This document shows positions 18,164-25,373 of a stretch of 64,000 nt of DNA, piece after piece (within the stretch, counting starts at the first letter, position 1; every line of letters starts with the position of its first letter). Made by a program: the position numbers and the translations under genes. The DNA is from Halosimplex litoreum. GTDB lineage: Archaea; Halobacteriota; Halobacteria; Halobacteriales; Haloarculaceae. The stretch is from positions 3,533,836 through 3,597,835 of the forward strand of contig NZ_CP065856.1 of assembly GCF_016065055.1 (NCBI RefSeq). The letters are read 5' to 3'. The notes beneath the pieces are model-generated. The model was not told the origin of the DNA, did no database searches, and saw nothing but the letters and a program-made list of their open reading frames with translations.

Positions 18164-19171
18164 ATGGAGTACAGACGACTCGGAGAGACGGGACTGCAGG
18201 TGTCGCCGGTCTGTCTCGGCACCTGGCGCTTCGGCAAGGACCACGACGGCGTCGTCGAGACCGACCGCGAGGACGCCCACGAACTGCTCGACGCCTACGC
18301 CGAACGGGGCGGCAACTTCATCGACACCGCCAACGGCTACGGCGGCGGCGACTCCGAACGCTGGATCGGCGAGTGGCTGGAGGGCGAGGACCGCGAGGAC
18401 TACGTCATCGCCTCGAAGTGTTTCTGGTCCACCGTCTCGCGCTTCCAGGAGAACCTCTCGAAGAAGAACGTCCGGGCGGAGGTCGAGGGCTCGCTCGACC
18501 GACTCGGCACCGACTACCTCGACGTCCTCTACCTGCACCGCTTCGACGACGACACACCGATCGAACACACTCTGCGGGCCGTCGACGACCTCGTGAGCGA
18601 GGGGAAGGTCCACTACGTCGGCATCTCGACGTGTGACGCCTGGAAGCTCACCAAGGGCCTCTGGAAAGCCGACGTGAACAACTACGAGGCCTTCAGCCTG
18701 ACCCAGCCGCTCTTCCACGCCGCCTACTACGAGGACGTGGCCGAGTACCTCGACGTGTGCGCGGACCAGAACCTCGCGGTCTGCCCGTACTCGCCGCTCG
18801 CGGGCGGGTTCCTCACCGGCAAGTACGAGCGCGTCGGCGACGGCACCTACGACCTGGACGCCGACGAGGGGACCCGCGGCGACCTCGACCCGATGTTCGA
18901 AGACTGGTACGTCTCCGAGCGCGGCTGGCACGTCCTCGACGCGGTGCGCGCGGTGGCCAACGAGGTCGACGCCTCGCCCGCACAGGTCGCGCTGCGGTGG
19001 CTGATGGACCAGTCGGAGTTCGACTGCGTCCCCATCGTCGGCGCTCGGACGGTGGACCAGCTCGACGAGAACATGGGCGCCGTCGACGTGTCCATCTCCG
19101 ACGAGCAGTTCGACCGCATCTTCGAGGCCCGGTACGACGACGAGGGTGAGCTGTACGAGACGAACGCCTGA
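18164..19171 (+). CDS. Aldo/keto reductase
   Basis: This is a 335-residue NAD(P)H-dependent aldo/keto reductase with a TIM barrel. The catalytic tetrad is visible: Asp54 and Tyr59 in FIDTANGYGGG, Lys85 in IASKCFW and His125 in LYLHRFDDD. The cofactor-binding GARTVDQLDENM is near the C-terminus. It resembles the group that includes YhdN/Gsp69-type reductases and potassium-channel beta subunits. The substrate is unknown. ATG 18164 starts the usual MEYRRLGETGLQVS. Confidence 0.95.
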   Translation: MEYRRLGETGLQVSPVCLGTWRFGKDHDGVVETDREDAHELLDAYAERGGNFIDTANGYGGGDSERWIGEWLEGEDREDYVIASKCFWSTVSRFQENLSKKNVRAEVEGSLDRLGTDYLDVLYLHRFDDDTPIEHTLRAVDDLVSEGKVHYVGISTCDAWKLTKGLWKADVNNYEAFSLTQPLFHAAYYEDVAEYLDVCADQNLAVCPYSPLAGGFLTGKYERVGDGTYDLDADEGTRGDLDPMFEDWYVSERGWHVLDAVRAVANEVDASPAQVALRWLMDQSEFDCVPIVGARTVDQLDENMGAVDVSISDEQFDRIFEARYDDEGELYETNA

Positions 19172-19378
19172 CCACGCCGCGGGCAGCCCCGCCTCGCGAG
19201 CGTCTCCGTGTGCGCTCCGAGAACCCGCGCCCGGTTCTCGGTCGCCCGCTGAATCGGGAGGGTCGTCCGGCGTTCGTGCCGTCCCTCTCACTCTCCGCCT
19301 GTTCATCGCCCGTTTCCACGGGGTAGCAGTGCCGTACTCGCCCGTTCGGAGAGTCAGGACGACGCCGTCGACGGTGGG

Positions 19379-19615
19379 TCAGTCACGGTCCCATCTGTAG
19401 ATGACGAAGGCGAGCAACCCGCCGAAGAACGTCATGATCCCCAGTCCGCTCACGGCGAGGGCCCACAGCGCCGCGTTGTCGTTTCCGCGTCGGGAGGCGT
19501 CGGTGTACACCCAGTAGGCCAGAACGAACGGGACGGCCAGCAGGAGCAGCCCGATTATCAGGATGATGAACAGTTCGGTACCGCCGGGGATGCCGGCCTG
19601 CAGGGGAACAGTCAC
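19379..19615 (-). CDS. Two-helix membrane protein (PLDc_N-like)
   Basis: The 78-residue product has two membrane helices (FIILIIGLLLLAVPFVLAYWV and ALAVSGLGIMTFFGGLLAFVIY) separated by YTDASRRGNDNAALW and ending in RWDRD. The pattern of a Y-x-D-A-x-x-R-G loop followed by W-A-L and a Y-x-W-x-R end occurs in many small haloarchaeal membrane proteins related to the phospholipase D N-terminal (PLDc_N) domain. No enzymatic residues are present. The function is unknown. It is divergent from the FKBP gene, 90 bp away. Confidence 0.75.
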   Translation of the reverse strand: MTVPLQAGIPGGTELFIILIIGLLLLAVPFVLAYWVYTDASRRGNDNAALWALAVSGLGIMTFFGGLLAFVIYRWDRD

Positions 19616-19704
19616 AGGATATGTTCACTATCCGAACGGTGAAATGGTGCGGGGGTGACGGACGGAGTCCGCAGGCTTATCCGTCGTCCACCGCTCGAAC
19701 GGGT

Positions 19705-20175
19705 ATGGCTATTTCCACGGGCGACACCGTGACCATCGAGTACACAGGTCGACTGGACGACGGCAGCGTCTTCGACACGTCGCTGGAGTCCGTCGCCGAA
19801 GAGGAGGGGCTCGCCGCGGACCAGCCCGGCCGCGACTACCAGCCGCTCACCGTCGAGATCGGCTCGGGCCGCATCATCGAGGGGCTCGAAGAGGGCCTGA
19901 AGGGCATGGAAGCCGGCGACGAGGACAGCGTCGAGATCGAGCCCGAACGGGCCTACGGCGAGCGCACTGACGACCGCGTCGTCGAGTACGGCGCCGACGA
20001 GTTCGCCGAGATGCTCGGCGGTCGCGAAGTCGAGGCGGGTCTCGAGATCCAGACCGAAGAAGGCCTCCCGGGCGAGGTCGTCGACGCCGACGACGAGACG
20101 GTCACCGTCGACTTCAACCACGAGCTGGCGGGCGAACGGCTGACGTTCGAGGTCGAAGTCGTCGCCGTCGAGTGA
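19705..20175 (+). CDS. FKBP-type peptidyl-prolyl isomerase (SlyD-like)
   Basis: This 156-residue FKBP protein starts at ATG 19705 (MAISTGDTVTIEYTGRLDDG). The FKBP core is visible in VFDTSLESVAEE, LTVEIGSGRIIEGLEEGLKGMEAGDE and ERAYGERTDD, followed by an inserted IF-like region (EFAEMLGGREVEAG) and the returning strand DFNHELAGERLTFEVEVVAV. This matches SlyD-type prolyl isomerase chaperones of archaea that catalyse cis-trans isomerisation of prolyl bonds. It is cytosolic, with no signal peptide and no His-rich tail. Confidence 0.95.
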   Translation: MAISTGDTVTIEYTGRLDDGSVFDTSLESVAEEEGLAADQPGRDYQPLTVEIGSGRIIEGLEEGLKGMEAGDEDSVEIEPERAYGERTDDRVVEYGADEFAEMLGGREVEAGLEIQTEEGLPGEVVDADDETVTVDFNHELAGERLTFEVEVVAVE

Positions 20176-20293
20176 GGGCCGGGTCCACAGCGGACCGCCG
20201 ACCGGTTCGTCTCGCCGACGGCCGGGAGTAAATCAACGCATTACCGACGTTATACGGGGAATAACTACGGAACGGGGAGTGGTACCTCGCAAC

Positions 20294-20464
20294 ATGGCCG
20301 GGACCGACGACCGGGGACTGCGGGGGGGACCGCTCGGCGCGTGTCCGAACTGCGACGTGATGATCCCGACGGCGAATCTGCTGATCCGCTACGAATCGGA
20401 GGGGGAGTGGCCCCGGCTCTTCGCCGAGTGTCCCGACTGCGAAGACCCGGTCCATCCGGAGTGA
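20294..20464 (+). CDS. 56-residue zinc-ribbon protein
   Basis: This small protein is MAGTDDRGLRGG through PVHPE. CPNC (17-20) and CPDC (46-49) bracket MIPTANLLIRYESEGEWPRLFAE, a typical mini zinc ribbon. ATG 20294 is preferred over GTG 20279. Its stop overlaps the start of the next gene by 4 bp (GTGA), so the two are translationally coupled. The function is unknown. Confidence 0.75.
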   Translation: MAGTDDRGLRGGPLGACPNCDVMIPTANLLIRYESEGEWPRLFAECPDCEDPVHPE

Positions 20465-20616
20465 GCCCCGTGAGCCTGTTCGCATCGCTGGTCACGCGGG
20501 CCGCGCCAGAGACGGTCGTCGCCGAGTGTCGCCGCTGTGGCACCACCGTCGAACCCGGGACCGCCGTCTGCGCGACCTGCGGCTCCGAGGACATCGTCCG
20601 ATACACCATCGACTGA
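20461..20616 (+). CDS. 51-residue zinc-ribbon protein, coupled to upstream gene
   Basis: From GTG 20461 (or GTG 20470) the frame encodes about 51 residues with CRRC and CATC knuckles: VVAECRRCGTTVEPGTAVC and ATCGSEDIVRYTID. The GTG overlaps the stop of the preceding zinc-ribbon gene in a GTGA arrangement, which suggests translational coupling and possibly a complex of the two. It is too short for most gene callers. It is convergent with the epimerase gene 70 bp further on. Confidence 0.7.
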   Translation: MSPVSLFASLVTRAAPETVVAECRRCGTTVEPGTAVCATCGSEDIVRYTID

Positions 20617-20686
20617 CCGATCGACTCACCGCTCGACCGGCCGAAACGTGGCCGCCCGGAGTCCGTCGGGTCTCAGTTCCCCGGGC

Positions 20687-21691
20687 TTAGCCGTCGAACG
20701 CTTCGACGAACGACTCGGTCGAGTCGCGCCACGCGTCGATTATCTCGTCGTCGTTCTCGCTGTCGTAGTCGTCGATGGCGTCGCGGCGCTGCAGGTCGTC
20801 GATGGTCCGCTCGACGCCCTCGCGGAAGGAGACGGTGTACTCGAAGTCGAGGTCCCGTTCGGCCTTGCCGTTGTCGAACACCGTCGAGTACTGGAAGTGG
20901 TCGAGCAGCGGGTCGATGCGGTCGGGGACGGCCGCGACGAGCTTCTCGGTGGGGATGTACACCATCTCGGGCTCGGGCGCGTCCATGGCGTCGGCCACGT
21001 ACTCGTGGTACTGGTTCCAGGAGATGACCTCCTCGCTGGTGACGTGATACGCCTCGCCGTAGGCGGTCTCGTTGCCGATGGCGTTCACGAACGCGCCTGC
21101 CACGTCGTCGCGGTGGCAGGGACCCCACAGCGTCGCGCCGTCGCCGTGAACGATTATCGGCTCGCCCTTCCGCACGCGGTCGAGGTAATAGGTACCCCAC
21201 CCCATCGTGTGGATGACGGGGCCGCCCTCGCCGTAGGTGCTCCACGGACGGATCACGGTCGTCTCGAAGGCGTCGCCGTGTGCCTCGAAGAAGATGTCCT
21301 CGCACTCGGCCTTGTCCGCGCCGTAGTCGCTGACCGGCGGGTGGCGGGCGGCGTCTTCCGTCGCCGGGTTGGCGTCCAGTGGACGGTGGTACACGTCGAC
21401 CGTCGAGCAGAAAACGAACTGCTCGACGCCGTCGAAGGCTTCGACTGCGCTCTCGGCCTGGTCCGGCGAGAAACACACCATGTCGATCACGACTTGCGGG
21501 TCGACCTCGGCGGCCACCTCGGCCAGCCGGTCGTCGTCGTTACGGTCGCCGTGGACGTGGGCGACCGCCTCGGGGAGGTCGGCGTCGGTCTCGCCGCGGT
21601 GAAAGGCGGTCACGTCGTGGTCCGCCGCGACCGCCTGGCGCGCGATGCCGGTGCTTATCAGCCCGGTCCCGCCGATGATGAGTACGTCCAT
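20687..21691 (-). CDS. NAD-dependent epimerase/dehydratase family protein
   Basis: This 334-residue extended-SDR protein has LIIGGTGLISTGIARQA for NAD binding at the N-terminus, STVDVYHRPL in the serine region and SDYGADKAECE as the YxxxK catalytic pair. VIRPWSTYGEGGP and HRDDVAGAFVNAIG are typical of nucleotide-sugar epimerase relatives. The substrate is unknown. Upstream ATAAAA (plus 21716-21721) lies 27 bp before ATG 21691, so the transcript is leaderless and the longer reading from 21829 is wrong. It is divergent from the TIM-barrel isomerase gene. Confidence 0.9.
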   Translation of the reverse strand: MDVLIIGGTGLISTGIARQAVAADHDVTAFHRGETDADLPEAVAHVHGDRNDDDRLAEVAAEVDPQVVIDMVCFSPDQAESAVEAFDGVEQFVFCSTVDVYHRPLDANPATEDAARHPPVSDYGADKAECEDIFFEAHGDAFETTVIRPWSTYGEGGPVIHTMGWGTYYLDRVRKGEPIIVHGDGATLWGPCHRDDVAGAFVNAIGNETAYGEAYHVTSEEVISWNQYHEYVADAMDAPEPEMVYIPTEKLVAAVPDRIDPLLDHFQYSTVFDNGKAERDLDFEYTVSFREGVERTIDDLQRRDAIDDYDSENDDEIIDAWRDSTESFVEAFDG

Positions 21692-21715
21692 GGGCCACCC
21701 ATGGCGACGGCGCGG

Positions 21716-21721
21716 ATAAAA
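21716..21721 (-). promoter_or_regulatory. TATA-like box of the epimerase gene
   Basis: TTTTAT on the minus strand, centred 27 bp before ATG 21691. It fixes the epimerase start and indicates a leaderless transcript. Confidence 0.5.
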
Positions 21722-21839
21722 CGTCGCCTCGCGGAAGCCCCCGCCGCCGTCGGTCTCGTCGTCGCCGACTGTACCCGTCGTTCCGGTCGGTACTTCCCCC
21801 GACGGAACGCTTTTGCCTGAGTCACGCATCCACCGGTCC

Positions 21840-22592
21840 GTGTCTCACGATTACGATATCGGCGTTCAGAGCGTCGTCTTCCGGGACTTCTCGCTCGTCG
21901 ACCTGCTCGCAGAACTCGACGAGACCGACGTGACCCACCTCGAACTGTGGGGCCACCACCTCGCACCGGACCACGACGACGCGACGGTCGCGGCGGGACT
22001 CGACGCCCTCGAGGCGGCGGACGTGACCGTCTCTGGGTACGGCGTCGCCGACCTCGAATCGCCCGACGAGGCCCGCGACCACGCTGCCTTCGCCGACCGC
22101 CTCGGGGCCGACTACCTCACCGTCAACTACCCGCCGACCGCCGACGCGATCACCGAGGAGCTGATCGACCTCGCGGCGGAGTTCGGTATAGACGTCGGGA
22201 TCCACAACTACTCGTCGGTCCACCACGACGACCTCTCGCGAGTCTTTTCGACCATCGACGACGTTCGCGGCGTCCTCGACCGCTACGACCACGACCGGCT
22301 GGGCCTCTGTATCGACACGGGTCACTTCCTCGTCGAAGACGTGCGGCCCGACGACGTGGTCAGGAACCTGAGCGACCGCATCGTCGCCTGCCACCTCAAG
22401 GACACCTCCGAGGCCGAGATCGAGGACGTGCCCGGCGCGGGACAGCTCGACGTGGCGTCGTTCGTCGCCCTGCTCGACGAACACACCGAGCTGACCGCGC
22501 CGCTGGTGATCGAGTACGAGCTCCCTCAAGACCGCGCCCCGGCCGCCCTCCGCGAGGCCGTCGCGACCGTCCAGCGCGCGCTCGATGGCTGA
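21840..22592 (+). CDS. Xylose-isomerase-like TIM-barrel sugar isomerase/epimerase
   Basis: This 250-residue AP-endonuclease-2 / xylose-isomerase-like TIM barrel has LELWGHHLAP, LTVNYPPTADAITEEL, VGIHNYSSVHHDD, LGLCIDTGHFL, VACHLKDTSEAEIEDVPGAG and LVIEYELPQD. These carry the metal-binding Glu, His and Asp positions of the family. Members isomerise or epimerise sugars and inositol derivatives. The divergent epimerase suggests a sugar pathway (inference). The start is GTG 21840: TTTTG at 21811-21815 is about 27 bp upstream, fitting a leaderless message, whereas a TTG at 21813 would lie inside that box. Confidence 0.88.
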   Translation: MSHDYDIGVQSVVFRDFSLVDLLAELDETDVTHLELWGHHLAPDHDDATVAAGLDALEAADVTVSGYGVADLESPDEARDHAAFADRLGADYLTVNYPPTADAITEELIDLAAEFGIDVGIHNYSSVHHDDLSRVFSTIDDVRGVLDRYDHDRLGLCIDTGHFLVEDVRPDDVVRNLSDRIVACHLKDTSEAEIEDVPGAGQLDVASFVALLDEHTELTAPLVIEYELPQDRAPAALREAVATVQRALDG

Positions 22593-22705
22593 TACCCGGA
22601 TCCGCCGGATCCGTCCGCCTCCACGTCGGTGAAACGGGCCAAAATCGGTTGAAATCGAGCTAGCGACGATCCGTATTTAGGGTCGCAGGGTCCCCCGCTC
22701 CGGGT

Positions 22706-22984
22706 GTGAACGCATCGAACCAGATCCCCGAGGATCTCCCAATCGCGCGCACCGCCGTCGACGACGAAGCGGTCACCGACGCGCTGCTCAGGGCGGCCAG
22801 GCGAGCCCACGTCGACCTCGACGAGGCCGACCCGCAGATCTACGACCAGATCGACGCGGGTGCGCTCGACGCCCTGACCGCACACGGTCGCGCCACCGAG
22901 GCCGCTGGCGACTTCGTCCTCGTCGCCGACCTGTGGGGCCGCACGTTCGTCGTTCGACCGGACGCCGTCGATGTCTACCCGTGA
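22706..22984 (+). CDS. HalOD1 output-domain protein (tandem copy 1)
   Basis: The 92-residue protein starts at GTG 22706. Helices (EAVTDALLRAARRAHVDLDE, QIYDQIDAGALDALTAHG) are followed by a beta hairpin (FVLVADLWGRTFVVRPDAVDVYP), as in HalOD1 domains. It shares with its neighbour the order PIARTAxxxEAxxDAL, then DQIDAxALDALxAH, then FVLxAxLWG and a final YP. It is probably a recent tandem duplicate. HalOD1 is a haloarchaeal signalling-output domain of unknown mechanism. Confidence 0.78.
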   Translation: MNASNQIPEDLPIARTAVDDEAVTDALLRAARRAHVDLDEADPQIYDQIDAGALDALTAHGRATEAAGDFVLVADLWGRTFVVRPDAVDVYP

Positions 22985-23126
22985 CGACCCCGCTTCATCG
23001 TCGCCGATTCCGGTCGACCCCCGCCGGCGGATCGAGCGGATCGTTCGCCCTGGAAACCGGTACTACCGGTGGCGTACGATCGGGCACAATCGGGAACGAT
23101 AGAACCAACGACGACGGCGATTTACC

Positions 23127-23438
23127 GTGGTAGGGGACATCGGTCGGGATTCGAGTGCACGCACGGAGATCCCCGACCGGTCGCCGATCGCCCGGACCGC
23201 CATCGGGTCCGACGAGGCGGCGAGCGACGCGCTCGCCCGGGCGGCCAAGCGCGGCCACCCCGACCTCGCGCTCCTCGTCGACGACCCGGATATGGCCGAC
23301 CAGATCGACGCCGAGGCGCTGGACGCGCTGGTGGCACACCGTCGGTCGCAGGGTCCGGACGGCGCGTTCGTCCTGGCCGCCGAGCTGTGGGGGCTCCTGT
23401 TCGTGATCACGACCGACGTCGTCGAAGCGTATCCCTGA
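23127..23438 (+). CDS. HalOD1 output-domain protein (tandem copy 2)
   Basis: The 103-residue paralogue of the preceding gene starts at GTG 23127. PIARTAIGSDEAASDALARA, ADQIDAEALDALVAH and AFVLAAELWGLLFVITTDVV align with copy 1 without internal gaps, except for a slightly longer N-terminus and middle loop. The two genes are 142 bp apart on the same strand. No sensory or receiver domain is attached, so any input would come from a partner protein. Confidence 0.78.
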   Translation: MVGDIGRDSSARTEIPDRSPIARTAIGSDEAASDALARAAKRGHPDLALLVDDPDMADQIDAEALDALVAHRRSQGPDGAFVLAAELWGLLFVITTDVVEAYP

Positions 23439-23522
23439 GACGATGCCGCCCCGTGCCCCCGTGCCCGTCGACCCGCTCCCCGGAGCGTAAGGTGTTTGCG
23501 ACGGCCTTCCCTGGGGGAGGGT

Positions 23523-23858
23523 ATGAGCCTCGACGATCTGCAGGACGACGTGCAGGGCGAGTACAGCGACCTCGACGAGCAGCTGTCGGTCGACACCGAC
23601 CGCGAGACGCGCAACGAACTCGCGATGCTGCTCGCGGCGCTCGACACCGACGACCCCGACGAACTCGTCCGCCGGGCGGTGCACATGCTGTTCCAGTCCA
23701 CCGTCGAGACCGGCAACCTCGACTTCCACCTCCGCACCGAGTACGACGTGACCTACGACGAGTACCTCTCGGGGATGACCTTCGAGGAGATGACCGGCGG
23801 CGCGGAGATGCCCCAGACGGGAACGGGCGACCCCGACGACCGACGATATCAGTTCTAA
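23523..23858 (+). CDS. Haloarchaeal hypothetical protein, 111 residues
   Basis: This acidic, mostly helical protein starts at ATG 23523 (MSLDDLQDDVQGEYSDL). The middle is a predicted helix pair (RNELAMLLAALDTDDPDELV and RRAVHMLFQSTVETGNL), then FHLRTEYDVTYDEYLSGMTFEEM. It has no cysteines, membrane segments or known motif. A T-rich terminator follows immediately. The function is unknown. Confidence 0.72.
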   Translation: MSLDDLQDDVQGEYSDLDEQLSVDTDRETRNELAMLLAALDTDDPDELVRRAVHMLFQSTVETGNLDFHLRTEYDVTYDEYLSGMTFEEMTGGAEMPQTGTGDPDDRRYQF

Positions 23859-23865
23859 GGACCCC

Positions 23866-23878
23866 ATCTTTTTCCCGA
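23866..23878 (+). terminator. T-rich terminator
   Basis: CATCTTTTTCCC begins 8 bp after the TAA of the 111-residue protein gene. Archaeal termination needs little more than a T-run, and this is the clearest one in the window. Confidence 0.5.
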
Positions 23879-23881
23879 CGG

Positions 23882-23971
23882 GTTCCCTCGCGCGCCTTCG
23901 GCGCGCTGCGGGAACTCCGTCGACAAAAACATGAGTGAAAAAGGCCGGCCGCTCACTTCGTTCGCGGCCGG
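23882..23971. repeat. Two GC-rich hairpins
   Basis: Hairpin 1 spans 23882-23915: GTTCCC pairs with GGGAAC, and inside it GCGCGCC-TTC-GGCGCGC forms a perfect stem. Hairpin 2 spans 23945-23971: CCGGCCGC pairs with GCGGCCGG around an 11-base loop. They follow a terminator and precede a repeated non-coding element. They may help stop convergent transcription. Confidence 0.6.
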
Positions 23972-24033
23972 TGAATCGCGCTCGCTACGCTCGCGAGAAT
24001 GCTAACTACAGGTGATGTACTGAGCGGTGTGGT

Positions 24034-24376
24034 TGGCGCGTGCTGTCGAGCGGTGCGGGGTCGACCGGAGGGAGACCTCGATGCGAACGGGGAGCGAAGC
24101 GACCCGTGAGCGTGCCCGCCTCCTGGCGGGCCGCTCGAAACAGTCGCGCGAGGGATGAGGGAGCCTGCGACCGAATCGGTTGGGGAGGTGTGTGGCAGTC
24201 TGCGGTGCTGTACGGGGCGGTGCTATCCTGGTGGACTGAAAGGGCGAGGCGCGCTCGCGTTCATGTAGTCGCCTGAGCGGGCACTATCCGCGCGGGCTGT
24301 GCCGAGAGCGCGGATATCCCGATCAGCGACCGCGAGCGTGCCGAGGGTTTTCATCGCCTGCTGTCGAGTGCGGTCG
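24034..24376 (+). repeat. Structured intergenic element, copy A
   Basis: This non-coding stretch of about 343 bp aligns over its whole length with 35697-36054 in the same orientation. Shared blocks include GCTGTCGAG, a GCCCGCC-loop-GGCGGGC hairpin (24114-24131), CGCTCGAAACAGTCGCG, GGCAGTCTGCGG, GGGCGAGGCGCG, GTCGCCTGAGCG, a hairpin ATCCGCGC/GCGCGGAT (24286-24315) and CAGCGACCGCGAGCG. Copy A has an extra segment of about 60 bp (24051-24110) and lacks two hairpins seen in copy B. It lies between convergent genes. Whether it acts as RNA or as DNA is unknown. It has no start/stop structure supporting a protein. Confidence 0.8.
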
Positions 24377-24485
24377 TTGTCGTTCGACTTCGTTCCGCGA
24401 CTCGTTCACCAGAAGCCACTACTCAACTCACACGCCGAACTGTGCGGTTATCGAGGAGAGACGCCTGTCCCGGCCCGAGGCGATA

Positions 24486-25183
24486 TCACAGCAGAAACGT
24501 CACTAAAAATCCCACAGCGGTCGCGAGCGTGATGTACGGGCCGGCCTCCTCGTAGGCGTCGGGGTTGATTTCCCCGGCGAGGCTGGCGAGGATGGCGCCG
24601 GCGGCGAACGAGCGGATGGCGCCGATCCAGTAGTCAGGCAGGGGCGGGAGCAGGTGATAGCCGGCGATCACCGCCCCGCTGACGACGACTGCGGTGACGG
24701 CCCAGCCGGCCATCGTCCGCCGGTCGCCGTGGGTCTCGGACATGTTGGTCCCGGACATCATCGACTGGGAGCCGTTGGTGACGGCGAGCCCGAACAGCAG
24801 CGCGAGCGCGCCCTGGGCACCGCCGGCGAGCAGCGACCCCATCGCCGCGTTCTCGGGGATGCCGTCGGTGGTGACGATGGCCCACAGGCCCGCGCCCTGC
24901 TCTTGGCTCTCGTCGTCGGCCCAGCGGTCGATGAGTACGTCCAGCGTCCCGAAGACGGGGATCCCGCCGAGAAAATAGCCGGAGGCCGGATACCGGCCGA
25001 CGTTCCGGAACGCCGGCTCGAACAGTTCGAAGGCGAGCGAGACGACCAGCGACCCGCCGCCGACCGCGAGGAGCGTGGCCTGCCACTTGCGCTCGGGGAC
25101 CGCCCAGATGCCGACGGCCGACCCGAGCAGTAGCGACAGTGCCGAGAACCCGGCGTAGAACCACGGGTTCGAGAGGACGGCAC
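24486..25183 (-). pseudogene. ZIP-family metal transporter with disrupted 5' end
   Basis: The frame from about 25178 to the TGA at 24486 encodes about 230 residues of a ZIP-like membrane protein: SNPWFYAGFSALSLLLGSAV, ERKWQATLLAVGGGSLVVSL, FELFEPAF, TTDGIPENAAMG, AVIAGYHLLPPLPDY and SFAAGAILASLAGEINPDAY. No ATG, GTG or TTG occurs in this frame between the upstream stop (25293-25295) and Met at 24842, which lies far inside the conserved domain. A GTG at 25181-25183 is one base out of frame, exactly where the protein should start. A single-base deletion next to it would explain the defect. ZIP proteins move divalent metals (Zn, Fe) into the cytosol. It could be a fresh pseudogene or a sequencing error. 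Confidence 0.7.
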
Positions 25184-25373
25184 CCCCGTCGACTGTACGA
25201 CGGTCCCGAAGCCACTGGGACCGACCGCGAGGCCGCGACCGACCGCGCCGACGACGGATACCACGGTCGGCCGTCGGCCCAGATCCGGATGTCTATACGT
25301 GGATTACTCCGGGTAGTCACGAATTTCGTCGGGGGTCGCGGCGTTACCGGGGTTCGTCAGGGAGCGCCGAGGG

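Noticed and set aside
15427-18636. 1069-residue plus-strand open frame
   Set aside because: Most of it is antisense to the PAP2 and M50-like genes and has the Arg/Gly-rich composition of a high-GC shadow. Only its last part coincides with the decayed VOC gene.
24040-24276. 78-residue open frame in copy A of the structured element
   Set aside because: It is not alignable as protein with copy B and shows the same low-quality Arg-rich composition.
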